From Aquincola tertiaricarbonis (lineage in GTDB: Bacteria > Pseudomonadota > Gammaproteobacteria > Burkholderiales > Burkholderiaceae_C): DNA of 64,000 bases. The stretch covers positions 248,001-312,000 of the forward strand of contig NZ_JZUE01000001.1 in assembly GCF_000969605.1 (NCBI RefSeq), written 5' to 3'. This document shows, piece by piece, positions 8,140 through 18,548 of this stretch (position 1 is its first letter; each line of letters opens with the position of its first letter). The notes beneath the pieces are model-generated. The model worked only from the letters and a program-made list of their open reading frames with translations. It ran no database searches and had not been told where the DNA came from. A program made the translations under genes and the position numbers.

Positions 8140-11100
8140 CGCGGCAATTCAGGCACCGGCGCCGCGTCGATCTGGCGGCTCAGGTGGTGTTCGTCGGGCT
8201 TGCGGCGGCGCAGCTTGTCCAGCAGCAGGTACACCACCGGCGTGGTCAGCAGGGTCAGCAGCTGGCTGGCGACCAGCCCGCCGATGATGGCCACGCCCAG
8301 CGGCCGGCGCAGCTCGGAGCCTTCGCCGAAGCCGATGGCCAGCGGCAGTGCCCCCAGCGCGGCGGCCAGCGTGGTCATCAGGATGGGGCGGAAGCGCAGC
8401 AGGCAGGCTTCGCGCACCGCCTCGAAGGCGCTCAGGCCGCGGGCACGCTCGGCATCGAGCGCGAAGTCGATGATGAGGATGGCGTTCTTCTTCACGATGC
8501 CGATCAGCAGGAACACGCCGATCAGCGCGATCAGAGAGAACTCCATGCGGAACATCAGCAGCGCCAGCACCGCGCCCACGCCGGCCGAGGGCAGGGTGGA
8601 CAGCACGGTGATCGGATGCACCAGGCTTTCGTACAACACGCCCAGCACGATGTAGATGACCACCAGCGCCGCCAGCACCAGCAGCGGCTGCTGCCCCTGC
8701 GATTGCTGGAAGATGGCCCCGGTGCCCTGCACGCTGCCGCGCACGTTGATCGGCAGGCCGATCTCGGCCTCGGCCTGCGCGATGGCGGCCTGCGCATCCG
8801 ACAGCGTGGCGCCTTCGGCCAGGTTGTAGCTGATGGTGGTGGCCAGCTCGCCGTCCTGGTGGCTGACGGACGAGGGCGTGCTTTCCTCGCTGAAGCGGGC
8901 GATGGCCGGCAGCGGCACCATGTTGCGTGCACTGGTGCTCAGCGCCGCGCCGGTGGAGCTATCGCGCAGCGAGGCATTGGCGCTGGTGCTGCTGGCCAGG
9001 GCGGCCGCATCGGTGCCGGTGGCCGAGCGGGTGGTGGTGCTGCCCGCCACCCGGCCAGCGGCCACGTTCACGTCGTTCAGCGCCAGCGGGCTCTGGGCAT
9101 AACGCGGCGCCACCTCCATCACCACGCGGTACTGGTTCAGCTCGTCGTAGATGGTGGCCACCTGGCGCTGGCCGAAGGCGTTGTAGAGCGCGGTGTCCAC
9201 GTCGCGCGCGCTCAGGCCCAGGCGGGCGGCGCTGTCCTTGTCGATGTGCACGAAGGTCTCCACGCCGTCTTCCTGCTGGTCGGTGTCGATGTCGGTGAGC
9301 TGCGGCTGCAGCCGCATCTGCGCGGCCAGCTTCAGCGCCCAGTCGCGCAGGTCGGCGGCGTTGTCGCTCTTGAGCGTGTACTGGAAGGTGGAGTTGCTCT
9401 GCCGGCCGCCTGCGCGCAGGTCCTGCACGGTGTTGAGGAACAGGCTCACGCCGCTGACCTGCGCCAGCTGCGGCCGCAGCCGCGCGATCACCGCCTGCCC
9501 GCCCACGCCGCGTTCTTCCAGCGGCTTGAGGTTGACGAACAGGAAGCCGCTGCCGGCCCGCGAGCCGCCGGTGAAGCCCACCACCGAGGCCACCGCCGGG
9601 TCGGCGCCGATGATGTCCACCAGCTGCTTGAGCTTGGCCTGCAGCGCCTGGAAGGAGATGCTCTGGTCGGTGCGCAGGCCCCCGTTGATCTGCCCCGTGT
9701 CCTGCTGCGGGAAGAAGCCCTTGGGCACCGCCGCGAACAGCCACACGTTCAGGCCGATCACCGCGGCCAGGATGAACATCACCAGCCCGGGCGCATGCAG
9801 CGCCCAGTCCAGGCTGTGGGCATAGCTGCGCTGCAGCCGGTTGAAGCCCGCCTCGGCCCACCTGGCGAGCCGACCGGGCTGGCGCTGCACCGCGCCGGGC
9901 TTGAGCAGCCAGGCGCACATCATCGGCGTGGTGGTCAGCGAGATGACCAGCGAGATCAGCACGGCCACGCTGAGCGTGACCGCGAACTCCCGGAAGATGC
10001 GGCCCACCAGCCCGTCCATGAACAGCAGCGGGATGAACACCGCCACCAGCGACAGGCTGATCGACACCACGGTGAAGCCGACCTCGCGCGCGCCGAGCAG
10101 CGCGGCCTCGAAGCGGTTGCGCCCCGCTTCGATGTGGCGGCTGATGTTCTCCAGCACGACGATGGCGTCGTCCACCACGAAGCCGGTGGCCACGGTCAGC
10201 GCCATCAGGCTCAGGTTGTTCAGGCTGAAGCCCAGGAAGTACATCACCCCGAAGGTGCCCAGCAGCGACACCACCGTGGCCACCGCCGGAATGACGGTGG
10301 CGCGCACGCTGCGCAGGAACAGGCTGACCACCAGCACCACCAGCGCGATGGAGATCAGCAGCGTCAGCTCGATCTCGCGCAGCGACGCGCGGATGGAGCT
10401 GGTGGCGTCCGAGGCCACGTGCAGCGTGACGTCGGCCGGCAGCTGGGCCTGCAGCTGCGGCACCAGCGCACGCACGCTGTCCACCGTCTCGATCACGTTG
10501 GCGCCCGGCTGCCGCGTGATCAGCACGATGACCGCCGGGCTGCCGTTGTACAGGCCCAGCGTGCGCCGGTCCTCGGGGCCGTCGCTCACCGTGGCCACGT
10601 CGGCCAGCCGCACCGCGGCGTCGTTGCGCCAGGCGATCACCAGCCGGCGGTAGTCCTCCGCCACGCGGCCCAGCTGTGCCGTGTAGACCTGCATGCGCAG
10701 GCCGTCGCTCTCGATCGCGCCCTTGGGCCGGTTGGCGCTGGCCGACTGGATGGCCGCGCGCACGTCGTCCAGCGCGATGCCGTAGCGCGACAGCGCCAGC
10801 GGATTGAGCGCCACGCGCACCGCGGGCAGCGATCCGCCGCCCACCTCCACGTCGCCCACGCCCTGCACCTGCGCCACCTTCTGCTGCACCAGGTTGCTCA
10901 CCTCGTCGTAGATCTGCTGCGGCGTGCGGCTGGGCGAGGTGAGCGCGAGGATGATCACCGGCGCATCCGACGGGTTCATCTTGCGGTAGGTCGGGTTGCT
11001 GCGCAGCGTGGCCGGCAGGTCGGCGCGGGCGGCATTGATGGCGGCCTGCACCTCGCGCGCCGCGGCGTCGATCTTGCGGTTGAGGTCGAACTGCAGCGTG

Positions 11101-11372
11101 ATGCGGGTGGAGCCGCTGCCGCTGCGCGAGGTCATCTCGTTGACGCCCGGGATGCTGCCCAGCCTGCGTTCCAGCGGCGTGGCCACGCTGCTGGCCATGG
11201 TGTCGGGGCTGGCGCCGGGCACGCTGGCGCTCACCGAGATGGCCGGGAAGTCCACCTGCGGCAGCGGCGCCACCGGCAGCACGAAGAACGCGGCGAGCCC
11301 CGCCAGCGCGATGCCCAGCGTGAGCAGCATCGTGGCGATGGGCCGGCGGACGAAGGGCTCGCTCAGGTTCAT
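8136..11372 (-). CDS. mdtC: RND efflux pump inner membrane subunit (MdtC-like)
   Basis: A 1078-residue HAE1-family proton antiporter with 12 predicted membrane segments and two large periplasmic loops. Seen: N-terminal [60 protein letters not shown] (TM4 acidic residues for proton relay), [14 protein letters not shown], and C-terminal [20 protein letters not shown] and [20 protein letters not shown]. The order adaptor-pump-pump-outer membrane factor with two different pumps matches MdtABC-type heteromeric systems, known for bile salts, novobiocin and some metals or flavonoids; the substrate here is not inferable. An unusual Ser/Thr/Ala-rich block of 42 residues (bases 8928-9053) interrupts a periplasmic domain. 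Start overlaps the previous gene's stop by 4 bp. Confidence 0.92.
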   Translation of the reverse strand: MNLSEPFVRRPIATMLLTLGIALAGLAAFFVLPVAPLPQVDFPAISVSASVPGASPDTMASSVATPLERRLGSIPGVNEMTSRSGSGSTRITLQFDLNRKIDAAAREVQAAINAARADLPATLRSNPTYRKMNPSDAPVIILALTSPSRTPQQIYDEVSNLVQQKVAQVQGVGDVEVGGGSLPAVRVALNPLALSRYGIALDDVRAAIQSASANRPKGAIESDGLRMQVYTAQLGRVAEDYRRLVIAWRNDAAVRLADVATVSDGPEDRRTLGLYNGSPAVIVLITRQPGANVIETVDSVRALVPQLQAQLPADVTLHVASDATSSIRASLREIELTLLISIALVVLVVSLFLRSVRATVIPAVATVVSLLGTFGVMYFLGFSLNNLSLMALTVATGFVVDDAIVVLENISRHIEAGRNRFEAALLGAREVGFTVVSISLSLVAVFIPLLFMDGLVGRIFREFAVTLSVAVLISLVISLTTTPMMCAWLLKPGAVQRQPGRLARWAEAGFNRLQRSYAHSLDWALHAPGLVMFILAAVIGLNVWLFAAVPKGFFPQQDTGQINGGLRTDQSISFQALQAKLKQLVDIIGADPAVASVVGFTGGSRAGSGFLFVNLKPLEERGVGGQAVIARLRPQLAQVSGVSLFLNTVQDLRAGGRQSNSTFQYTLKSDNAADLRDWALKLAAQMRLQPQLTDIDTDQQEDGVETFVHIDKDSAARLGLSARDVDTALYNAFGQRQVATIYDELNQYRVVMEVAPRYAQSPLALNDVNVAAGRVAGSTTTRSATGTDAAALASSTSANASLRDSSTGAALSTSARNMVPLPAIARFSEESTPSSVSHQDGELATTISYNLAEGATLSDAQAAIAQAEAEIGLPINVRGSVQGTGAIFQQSQGQQPLLVLAALVVIYIVLGVLYESLVHPITVLSTLPSAGVGAVLALLMFRMEFSLIALIGVFLLIGIVKKNAILIIDFALDAERARGLSAFEAVREACLLRFRPILMTTLAAALGALPLAIGFGEGSELRRPLGVAIIGGLVASQLLTLLTTPVVYLLLDKLRRRKPDEHHLSRQIDAAPVPELPR

Positions 11373-14300
11373 GGCGCTTCTGCGGCCGGGCCGGCCGACG
11401 GGGCCGAAGGGCCGCGGCCCTGCAGCCGCCGGCCCAGCCGGTCGAAGGCGAGGTAGATGACCGGCGTGGTGAACAAGGTAAGCACCTGGCTCACCACCAG
11501 CCCGCCGAAGATCGCCAGGCCCAGCGGCCGCCGCAGTTCGGCGCCATCACCGAAGCTGAACATCAGCGGCAGCGCCGCGAACAGCGCGGCCATCGTCGTC
11601 ATCAGGATGGGCCGCAGCCGCAGCAGCGCCGCCTGGTGGATGGCCTCGCCCGGCGACTTGCCCTGGTGGCGCTCGGCGTCGATGGCGAAGTCGATCATCA
11701 TGATCGCGTTCTTCTTCACGATGCCGATGAGCAGGATGATGCCGATGATCCCGATCACGCCCAGGTCGTGGCCGGCCACCATCAGCGCCAGCAGCGCGCC
11801 CACGCCGGCCGAGGGCAGGGTGGACAGGATGGTCAGCGGATGCACCGTGCTCTCGTAGAGCACGCCCAGCACGATGTACACGCACACCACCGCGGCCAGG
11901 ATCAGCCAGAGCTGGTTGGTCAGCGAGTTCTCGTAGGCGCCGGCCGCGCCCAGGAAGTGCATCGTCAGGCTGGCCGGCAGGCCGATGTCCTGCGCCGCGG
12001 CGCGGATCTCGTCCACCGCCTTGCCCAGCGAGACGCCCGGCGCGGTGTCGAAGCCCAGCGTGGCCGACGGGTACTGCGCCACATGCGTCACCTGCAGCGG
12101 GGCGGCCACTTCCTCGATGCGCGCGAACGCCGACAGTGGCGTGGCCGTGCCCGAGCTGGTGGGCAGGTGCAGCAGCTTCAGCGCATCGGGCGTGGTGAGC
12201 AGGTTCGGGTCGGCCTCCAGGATCACGCGGTACTGGTTGGTCTCAGTGAAGATGGTGGACACGATGCGCTGGCCGAAGGCGCTGTACAGCGCTTCGTCCA
12301 GCGCGGTGGCGGTGATGCCCAGGCGCGAGGCGGTGTCCCGATCCAGCGTCACCTGCACCGCGCGGCCTTGCGCACCGGCATCGGTGCTCACCTGGCTGAT
12401 GCTGGCGTTGGCGCGCAGCCGCTCGGCCAGCTTCAGCGTCCACTGGTTGACGGTGGCGGTGTCGGCGCCTTCGATGGACACGCGGTAGGGCGTAGGGCCG
12501 GTCTCGGCGTCGATGGTGAGGTCCTGCGTGGGCTGCAGCGAGATCGTCACGCCAGCCACGCCAGCCACGCGCTGCCGCAGGCGGGCCATGGTGTCGGCCT
12601 GGCTGCCGCCGCTGCGCTCGGGCTTCAGGTTGATGTAGAGGCGGCCGGTGTGCAGCATGGTGCTGTTGGCCGCGTCCACGCCCACGAAGGAGGTGATGCT
12701 CTCGACGTCGGCGTCCTGCAGCAGCGCTTCGGCGGCCTGGCGCTGCAGCGCGGCCATGCGCTGGTAGCTGACCGACGGCGCGGCCTCGATGCGGGCCTGG
12801 AGCTGCCCCGTGTCCTGTACCGGGAACAGGCCCTTGGGGATCAGCAGGTACAGCAGCGCGGTGAGCACCAGCGTGGCCAGCGCGACGATGAGCGTCAACC
12901 CCTGGTGGGCCAGTACCCGCTGCAGGCCGCGGTCGTACTGCGCCACCACGCGGTCGAAGAAGCGCTGGACGGCGCCGCCCACGCCATGCGTCTTGGCCGC
13001 GGCATCGTGCGGCTTCAGCCAGCGCGCCGACATCATCGGCACCAGCGTCAGCGAGACCACCGCCGAGATCAGGATGGTGATGGCCAGCGTGATGGCGAAC
13101 TCGCGGAACAGCCGGCCCACCACGTCGCCCATGAACAGCAGCGGGATCAGCACCGCGATGAGCGAGACGGTCAGCGAGATGATGGTGAAGCCGATCTCCG
13201 ACGCGCCCTTCATCGCCGCCTGCAAGGCCATGTTTTGGCTGCGGCCGGGCGCTGTCGCGCCCTTGACCCCGGCTTCGCCGGCGTCAGCCTGCGCCGAAAC
13301 ATCTCCCGCCATCTCAAGATGGCGGGAGATGTTTTCGATCATCACGATCGCGTCGTCCACCACGAACCCGGTCGCGATGGTCAGCGCCATCAGGCTCAGG
13401 TTGTTCAGGCTGTAGCCCAGCAGGTACATCACGCCGAAGGTGCCCACCAGCGAGATGGGCACCGCCAGGCTGGCGATCACCGTGGCGCGCAGGCTGTGCA
13501 GGAACGCGAAGATCACCAGCACCACCAGCACCACCGCCAGCACCAGCTCGAACTGCACATGCTCCACCGACGCGCGGATGCCGCGCGTGCGGTCGGCCAG
13601 CACCTGCACCTCCACCGACGCCGGCATGCCGGCCGTGAGCTGCGGCAGCCGCGCGCGGATGGCGTCCACCGTCTGGATCACGTTGGCGCCCGGCTGGCGC
13701 TGCACGTTGATGATGATGGCCGGCTGCAGCGCACCGCCGCCGCGGCCGGCCCAGGCGCCCAGTCGCACGTTCTCGGCGCTGTCCACCACGCGGGCCACGT
13801 CCTTCATGCGCACCGGCGCGCCGTTGCGCCAGGCGACGATCAGGTTCTTGTACTCGTCGGCCGTCAGCAGCTGGTCGTTGGCATTGATCGAGTAGCTGCG
13901 CGTGGCGCCGTCGAAGCTGCCCTTGGCGCCGTTGGCATTGGCCGCGCTGATGGCGCTGCGCAGCGTGTCGATGGCGATGCCGTAGGAGGCCAGCGACTGC
14001 GTGTCGGCCTGGATGCGCACCGCCGGCCGTTGCCCGCCCGACAGCGTCACCAGGCCCACGCCGCTGACCTGCGAGATCTTCTGCGCCAGCCGCGTGTTCA
14101 CCAGGTTCTGCACCTCGGTCAGCGGCAGGCTGTCGGAGGTGACGGCCAGCGTCAGCACCGGCGCATCGGCCGGGTTGACCTTGGCATAGACCGGCGGCGC
14201 CGGCAGGTCGGCCGGCAGCAGCGAGCTGCCGGCATTGATGGCGGCCTGCACCTCCTGCTCGGCCGCGTCCAGCGACAGGTCGAGCCCGAACTGCAGCGTG

Positions 14301-14572
14301 ATGACCGACACACCCGCCGCGCTGGTGGAGCTCATGCGGGCCAGGCCCGACATCTGGCCCAGTTGGCGCTCCAGCGGCGCGGTGACGGTCTGGCTCATCA
14401 CCTCCGGGCTGGCGCCGGGGTACAGCGTCTGCACCTGGATGGTCGGATAGTCCACCTGCGGCAGCGCCGACAGCGGCAGGAAGCGGAAGCCCACCAGCCC
14501 GGCGAGCAGGATGGCCAGCATCAGCAGCGAGGTGGCGACCGGCCGCTGGATGAAGGGGCGCGACGGGTTCAC
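11369..14572 (-). CDS. mdtB: RND efflux pump inner membrane subunit (MdtB-like)
   Basis: A 1067-residue HAE1-family pump starting [20 protein letters not shown], the usual start of MdtB-type subunits. The GTG at 14572 is chosen for this; the upstream open frame to 14671 is unconserved and overlaps the adaptor gene. Seen: [16 protein letters not shown] (TM4 Asp pair), [20 protein letters not shown], and C-terminal [20 protein letters not shown] with [20 protein letters not shown]. Together with the MdtC-like partner it should form a heterotrimer. Odd feature: 28 extra residues after ISRHLE (bases 13229-13312), absent from the neighbouring paralogue, with a perfect 18-bp inverted repeat at one edge. 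It starts 16 bp after the adaptor stop. Confidence 0.92.
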   Translation of the reverse strand: MNPSRPFIQRPVATSLLMLAILLAGLVGFRFLPLSALPQVDYPTIQVQTLYPGASPEVMSQTVTAPLERQLGQMSGLARMSSTSAAGVSVITLQFGLDLSLDAAEQEVQAAINAGSSLLPADLPAPPVYAKVNPADAPVLTLAVTSDSLPLTEVQNLVNTRLAQKISQVSGVGLVTLSGGQRPAVRIQADTQSLASYGIAIDTLRSAISAANANGAKGSFDGATRSYSINANDQLLTADEYKNLIVAWRNGAPVRMKDVARVVDSAENVRLGAWAGRGGGALQPAIIINVQRQPGANVIQTVDAIRARLPQLTAGMPASVEVQVLADRTRGIRASVEHVQFELVLAVVLVVLVIFAFLHSLRATVIASLAVPISLVGTFGVMYLLGYSLNNLSLMALTIATGFVVDDAIVMIENISRHLEMAGDVSAQADAGEAGVKGATAPGRSQNMALQAAMKGASEIGFTIISLTVSLIAVLIPLLFMGDVVGRLFREFAITLAITILISAVVSLTLVPMMSARWLKPHDAAAKTHGVGGAVQRFFDRVVAQYDRGLQRVLAHQGLTLIVALATLVLTALLYLLIPKGLFPVQDTGQLQARIEAAPSVSYQRMAALQRQAAEALLQDADVESITSFVGVDAANSTMLHTGRLYINLKPERSGGSQADTMARLRQRVAGVAGVTISLQPTQDLTIDAETGPTPYRVSIEGADTATVNQWTLKLAERLRANASISQVSTDAGAQGRAVQVTLDRDTASRLGITATALDEALYSAFGQRIVSTIFTETNQYRVILEADPNLLTTPDALKLLHLPTSSGTATPLSAFARIEEVAAPLQVTHVAQYPSATLGFDTAPGVSLGKAVDEIRAAAQDIGLPASLTMHFLGAAGAYENSLTNQLWLILAAVVCVYIVLGVLYESTVHPLTILSTLPSAGVGALLALMVAGHDLGVIGIIGIILLIGIVKKNAIMMIDFAIDAERHQGKSPGEAIHQAALLRLRPILMTTMAALFAALPLMFSFGDGAELRRPLGLAIFGGLVVSQVLTLFTTPVIYLAFDRLGRRLQGRGPSAPSAGPAAEAP
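13297..13334. repeat. Perfect 18-bp inverted repeat with 2-bp loop inside the mdtB-like gene
   Basis: Left arm AAACATCTCCCGCCATCT (13297-13314), right arm AGATGGCGGGAGATGTTT (13317-13334), loop CA. On the coding strand the arms encode E-N-I-S-R-H-L and E-M-A-G-D-V-S. It sits at the boundary of the 28-residue insertion that is missing in the paralogous pump gene. Confidence 0.9.
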
Positions 14573-14588
14573 GGCCAGGTCCTGCGCA

Positions 14589-15896
14589 TCAGCGGGCGAC
14601 CGGGGCCGAGGCCGCCCGGCGCGGCGCCGACGCCCCCCGGCCAGGCGCGGAAGCCCCGCCCGCCGGCGCACTGGCGCCGCGCGCCGGCCGGTCGCCCGGC
14701 ACCTGCACCCGGGCGCCGTCCTTCAGCCGGTCGGCGCCTTCGGTCACCACCGGCTCGCCCACCGCCAGGCCGCGGGTGATCTGCACCCGGTCGTTCGTCG
14801 CCTGGCCGCGCTGCACCATGCGCTGGCTGACGGTGCGGTCGTCGTTCAGCACGTAGACGAAGTCGCCGTCGTTGCTGTGGCGCAGCGCCGCCACCGGGAT
14901 CACCACCGCGTCGCGCAGCGTGTCCAGCTGCAGCCGCACGTTGACGAACTGGTTCGGGAACAGCGTGCGCCCCGCATTGGCGAAGCGGGCCTTCGCCTGC
15001 ACCGTGCCGGTGGTGGTGTCGATCTCGTTGTTCAGCGTGGAGAAGCGGCCCTCGTCCAGCGTGGTGGCGCGGCTGCGGTCCAGCGCGGTCACCGGCAGCG
15101 TGGCGCCCTGGGCGGTGCGGCGCTCGATGTCGGGCACCCGGTCCTGCGGCACCGCGAACTGCACGTCGATCGGCGCCAGCTGCGTGATGACGACGATGCC
15201 GTTGGCGTCGCCGGACGACACCACGTTGCCCACGTCCACCACCCGCAGGCCGACGCGGCCCGACACCGGCGCGGTGATGCGGGTGTAGCCCAGGTTCAGC
15301 CGCGCAGTGCCCTCGGCAGCACGGTTGGACAACACCGTGCCTTCCAGCTGCTTGACGGCGGCGGCCTGGGTGTCCACGTCCTGGCGGGCGATGGAGTCCT
15401 GTTGCAGCAGCGTCTGGTAGCGCTCCAGCGTCAGCCGCGCCAGCTGCAGCTGCGCCTCGTCGCGCTGGCGCTGGCCCTGGGCCTGCATCAGCGCCAGCTC
15501 CAAGGGGCGCGGGTCGATCACGGCCAGCACCTCGCCGGCCTTGACCATCTGGCCTTCCTTGAAGCGCACCTCGGTGAGCACGCCCGAGACTTGCGGCCGC
15601 ACGGTGACGGTGGCCGACGGCGTGACGGTGCCCAGCGCCTCGATCACGATGGGGATGTCGGCCCGCTCCGCGCGGGCAATGCCCACGGTGGTGGCCGGCC
15701 CGCCGCGGCCGGCGGCCATGCCGCCGGGGCCGCCCGGACCCGGCGGGCCGCCGCTGGAAGCGCCGGGAGGCGCGCCGCCGGCCGCCGGTCGGTGGGTGAG
15801 GTACCAGGCCAGGCCGCCCAGGGCCAGCAACGCCAGCAGCGCGACGATCCGTCCGATCCAGCGGCTGCGGCGGCTGGGGCGCGATTCTTCTTGCAT
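14589..15896 (-). CDS. mdtA: RND efflux periplasmic adaptor (MdtA-like membrane fusion protein)
   Basis: A 435-residue adaptor with one N-terminal membrane anchor (about residues 15-32: [20 protein letters not shown]), then a Gly/Pro-rich linker. The core shows the barrel-sandwich (lipoyl-like) strands [19 protein letters not shown] and [20 protein letters not shown], an alpha-hairpin region with [20 protein letters not shown], and the return strands [20 protein letters not shown]. The C-terminal half contains the beta-barrel and membrane-proximal domains ([20 protein letters not shown]). The Ala/Pro tail is variable. It is the first gene of the pump operon; it links the inner membrane pumps to the outer membrane factor. 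No regulator gene is adjacent. Confidence 0.93.
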   Translation of the reverse strand: MQEESRPSRRSRWIGRIVALLALLALGGLAWYLTHRPAAGGAPPGASSGGPPGPGGPGGMAAGRGGPATTVGIARAERADIPIVIEALGTVTPSATVTVRPQVSGVLTEVRFKEGQMVKAGEVLAVIDPRPLELALMQAQGQRQRDEAQLQLARLTLERYQTLLQQDSIARQDVDTQAAAVKQLEGTVLSNRAAEGTARLNLGYTRITAPVSGRVGLRVVDVGNVVSSGDANGIVVITQLAPIDVQFAVPQDRVPDIERRTAQGATLPVTALDRSRATTLDEGRFSTLNNEIDTTTGTVQAKARFANAGRTLFPNQFVNVRLQLDTLRDAVVIPVAALRHSNDGDFVYVLNDDRTVSQRMVQRGQATNDRVQITRGLAVGEPVVTEGADRLKDGARVQVPGDRPARGASAPAGGASAPGRGASAPRRAASAPVAR

Positions 15897-15943
15897 TCAA
15901 CATCCCTCGTGGCCCGGGCGGGCGGGGACGATGATGCCTTCAA

Positions 15944-15961
15944 GCCCGGCCGGTGCCGGGC
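15944..15961 (-). terminator. Hairpin between tlpA-like gene and efflux operon
   Basis: GCCCGGC-CGGT-GCCGGGC is a perfect 7-bp stem in the 120-bp gap after the TlpA-like gene (minus strand) and before the adaptor gene. In the minus direction the stem is followed by only two Ts. Terminator role is inferred from position. The remaining gap (15897-15943) should hold the efflux operon promoter, but no convincing -35/-10 pair was found. Confidence 0.4.
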
Positions 15962-16016
15962 GCGATGACAACAGCCGCGCTTTGCGGGCGTGTTGCTGGG
16001 CCGCGCGGCAGCCCGG

Positions 16017-16529
16017 TCAGGCTTCGGCCAGCAGCTGCTCCACCAACTTGTGCAGGGCCGCGAAGTCGGGTGCGCCCACGTAGCGCTTGACGATCTCGCC
16101 GCGCTTGTTGATGAGGTAGGTGGTGGGCGTGAGCTGCACGTCGCCGAAGCGCTGCGCGATCTCGCCGGTGTTGTCGATGGCCACGCCGAAGGGCAGCTTG
16201 CGGGTCTCGGCAAAGCGCGCCACGTAGGCCGGCGGGTCGTACTTCATGGCCACGGCCACGGTCTCGTAGCCCTGCGCCTTGTACTTGTCGTGCGTGGCGA
16301 CGATCTGCGGCATCTCGGCCACGCAGGTGACGCAGCTGGTGGCCCAGAAGTTGACCAGCACCACCTTGCCGCGCAGGGCCTCGGTGCTGCCCTTGGTGCC
16401 GTCCAGCAGCGTGTACGACACTGCAGGCGCCGGCTCGCGCGCGCCGAAGGCCTGCCAGCCCAGGTAGCCCGCGGCCCCCACGAGCAGGGCGACGGCGACG
16501 GCAGCGGCAGTGTGTTTGGCAGATTTCAT
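16017..16529 (-). CDS. TlpA/ResA-like thiol-disulfide oxidoreductase, membrane anchored
   Basis: A 170-residue protein with an N-terminal hydrophobic segment (HTAAAVAVALLVGAAGYLGW) and a periplasmic thioredoxin fold. The active site is NFWATSCVTCVAEMP (C-V-T-C), and the cis-proline region is LTPTTYLINKRGEIVKRYVG. The insertion AVAMKYDPPAYVARFAETRK between strands fits the TlpA/ResA subgroup, which reduces disulfides in apocytochromes or copper chaperones. The ATG at 16529 starts at the signal anchor; an upstream in-frame ORF to 17000 is antisense to the DUF4197 gene and was rejected. It faces that gene head to head with a 10-bp gap, so both promoters must lie inside coding sequence. Confidence 0.88.
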   Translation of the reverse strand: MKSAKHTAAAVAVALLVGAAGYLGWQAFGAREPAPAVSYTLLDGTKGSTEALRGKVVLVNFWATSCVTCVAEMPQIVATHDKYKAQGYETVAVAMKYDPPAYVARFAETRKLPFGVAIDNTGEIAQRFGDVQLTPTTYLINKRGEIVKRYVGAPDFAALHKLVEQLLAEA

Positions 16530-16539
16530 GGGGGTTCCG

Positions 16540-17214
16540 ATGAGGCGGCGTGATTTTATGGCGGTGGCATTGCCCACCGCAGTGGCCGGGTGGAGCGGCC
16601 CGGCCTGGGCTTTGACGGAGAGCGATGCCGCGGTGGGCGTGCGTGCCGCCATCGAGCGCGGTGCCGTGGCGGCGGTGGGACTGCTGGGCCGCACCGATGG
16701 TTTCCTCGGCAACCCGAAGGTGCGCATCGAGCTGCCTGGCCCGCTGAGGCAGGCGGCCACCTTGCTGCGCAGCACCGGCCAGGGCGCACGGCTGGACGAA
16801 CTGGTGACGGCGATGAACCGCGCCGCCGAAGCCGCGGTGCCGCAGGCGCGCACGCTGCTGGTGAATGCGGCCAAGTCGATGTCGGTAGACGACGCCTTGC
16901 GCATCGTGCGCGGCGGCGACACCTCCGTCACCCAGTTCTTCGAGGGCAAGACCCGCCAGCCGCTGACGCAGCAGTTCCTGCCCATCGTCGGCCAGGCCAC
17001 CGAGAAGGTGTCGCTGGCCGCCAGGTACGACGCGGTGGCCGGCCGCGCCGCGAAGCTGGGCCTGCTGAAGGAGCGCGACGCCGACCTGCGCGGCTACGTC
17101 ACCGCCCGCGCGCTGGACGGCCTGTACCTGGTGATCGGCGAGCAGGAGCGCGAGATGCGCCGCGACCCGGTGGGTACCGGCAGCGCCATCCTGAAGAAGG
17201 TGTTCGGCGGCTGA
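16540..17214 (+). CDS. DUF4197 domain protein with Tat-like signal
   Basis: A 224-residue protein. The N-terminus MRRRDFMAVALPTAVAGWSG followed by PAWA has a twin-arginine (R-R-x-F-M) pattern and a hydrophobic core, suggesting export. The remainder matches DUF4197: ALTESDAAVGVRAAIERGAV, GLLGRTDGFLGNPKVRIELP, LVTAMNRAAEAAVPQAR, IVRGGDTSVTQFFEGKTRQP, and the end RRDPVGTGSAILKKVFGG. The function is unknown; members are mostly helical periplasmic proteins. The ATG at 16540 is chosen for the signal; in-frame ATGs at 16528 and 16558 exist. It is convergent with the kinase-like gene, whose stop begins at the next base. Confidence 0.83.
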   Translation: MRRRDFMAVALPTAVAGWSGPAWALTESDAAVGVRAAIERGAVAAVGLLGRTDGFLGNPKVRIELPGPLRQAATLLRSTGQGARLDELVTAMNRAAEAAVPQARTLLVNAAKSMSVDDALRIVRGGDTSVTQFFEGKTRQPLTQQFLPIVGQATEKVSLAARYDAVAGRAAKLGLLKERDADLRGYVTARALDGLYLVIGEQEREMRRDPVGTGSAILKKVFGG

Positions 17215-18369
17215 TCAGCCGCCCAGGCGCTTGCCCAGCTCGTGCACCAGCGCGGCGGGCAGCGTGCGGGCCAGCGCATCCCGGCCCACCTTGGCGATCG
17301 GCCGGCCGGCGCCGTCGGAGATCTCCAGCACCGTGCCCTGTTCCTCGATCTCGATGAACGGGAAGTCGGGCACGCTGGTCAGGATCTCCGACTTCAGGAT
17401 GTCCAGCCGCAGGCCGCGCACCAGCGCGGCATAGGCGATGGTGTGCGGCAGGCCGCCGTGGCAGAAGTCGCGCGCCTCTTCCACCGAGCCTGCAAAGTCC
17501 AGGATCAGCCCGAGGTGCTGCACCGCCTCGCGCACCTGCATGCGGCGGTCACGCCGCGGCTCGATCACCAGCAGGCTGGCGCCGGCCAGCGGCCGGGTGG
17601 AGCTGGCATGCATCGCCGCGGGGGGCAACGGCTCCGGCTCCACCGCGCTGACGCCCTGGCCCTGGGCATTGACGGTGCGCGGGAACTCGATGGTGAGCAG
17701 CGTCTGGCTGGCGGTGTCGGCGCGGTCCATGCGCAGGCCCATGGCGCGCGCCGTCTGCTGCAGCACGCGCCAGCGCAGGGTGTCCAGCGCGGGCGCGGGA
17801 TGCGGTGCGGCGGGGTCGGGCACGCGGTCGGGCGGGCAGTGGGCGAAGCGGCAGCTCAGCAGCGCATGCGGCGGCCAGGCCTGGTGATCGAGCGTCAGCT
17901 GGATCGGCGCGCAGGCGCCGCGGCCTGCCCAGTCCAGCAGGGTGTGCAGCAGGCCGAACAGCAGCGAGGGATCGACCAGCACCTCGGCCGGCTTGAGTTG
18001 CGCCCGCGCATTCAGGCCGCGGGCGGCGAGCACGCCGGCATGCTGCTGCAGCACCTCGCCCAGCAAGGTGGTGAGGTCCACGCGCTCGTGGCTCTGGCGC
18101 AGCTTGCCGCCCGCCAGGCGGGCCAGCTGCTGGGTGGCCATCGCGGCGGCGCGGGCCTCCTCCACCGCTTCGCGCAGCGGGGCGGCGTCGTGGGCCTCCA
18201 GCCGGCCGGCCTGCAGCAACGCCTCCAACCGGGCGGCCACGCGGGTCAAGGGGCCGGCGATCTCGGCGCCGGCATCGCCGAGCACACGCGACCAGGCCAC
18301 GGCATCGGCAGTGCTCCCGGCGGCGGTGGGCGGAGCCTCGGCGGGGCGGGCGGGTTCGGGGTGGTCCAT
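17215..18369 (-). CDS. Degenerate histidine-kinase-like / pseudo-receiver protein
   Basis: A 384-residue cytoplasmic protein. Residues about 25-115 resemble a DHp helical hairpin, but the H-box reads LGDAGAEIAGPLTRVAARLE with no phosphorylatable His in place. Residues about 125-255 look like a GHKL ATPase fold: VDPSLLFGLLHTLLDWAGRG stands where the N-box would be, without Asn, and no DxGxG box is seen. Residues about 280-384 look like a receiver domain: ASLLVIEPRRDRRMQVREAV, then LGLILDFAGSVEEARDF, without a clear phospho-acceptor Asp. It is probably a non-catalytic signalling scaffold. ATG 18369 is preceded by AGAAGGA. It follows two chemoreceptor genes on the same strand after a 179-bp gap. 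The assignment is structural inference. Confidence 0.6.
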   Translation of the reverse strand: MDHPEPARPAEAPPTAAGSTADAVAWSRVLGDAGAEIAGPLTRVAARLEALLQAGRLEAHDAAPLREAVEEARAAAMATQQLARLAGGKLRQSHERVDLTTLLGEVLQQHAGVLAARGLNARAQLKPAEVLVDPSLLFGLLHTLLDWAGRGACAPIQLTLDHQAWPPHALLSCRFAHCPPDRVPDPAAPHPAPALDTLRWRVLQQTARAMGLRMDRADTASQTLLTIEFPRTVNAQGQGVSAVEPEPLPPAAMHASSTRPLAGASLLVIEPRRDRRMQVREAVQHLGLILDFAGSVEEARDFCHGGLPHTIAYAALVRGLRLDILKSEILTSVPDFPFIEIEEQGTVLEISDGAGRPIAKVGRDALARTLPAALVHELGKRLGG

Positions 18370-18522
18370 GGGGTCCTTCTGACCCTGGTTGCAACCATTT
18401 GCATCCAGGCGCGGGCGCATGCTCGCCGCTCACGGGCTGCATCGTCTCCCCGCAGCCTGGGGCTGGCGCGCCACGGCTGGCCCGTGCTTCGTGAAATGCA
18501 TCACAGAGGCCGTCTCAAGTTT

Positions 18523-18538
18523 GCGACCGCGCGGTCGC
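18523..18538. terminator. 16-bp perfect palindrome between chemoreceptor and kinase-like gene
   Basis: GCGACCGCGCGGTCGC (stem GCGACC, loop GCGC) lies 10 bp past the chemoreceptor stop (minus strand). Position suggests a terminator or processing hairpin, but no T-run follows. Nothing else is recognised in the 18370-18548 gap. Confidence 0.35.
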
Positions 18539-18548
18539 GGGACGCCGC

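Noticed and set aside
14573..14671. N-terminal extension of the MdtB-like pump to an ATG at 14671
   Set aside because: The extension is Arg/Pro-rich, lies within the adaptor gene, and the conserved pump N-terminus begins at the GTG at 14572.
8184..14779. Very long plus-strand open frames (over 1000 codons) opposite the RND pump genes
   Set aside because: Their products are His/Gln/Arg-rich with no motifs and are antisense shadows of conserved pump genes.
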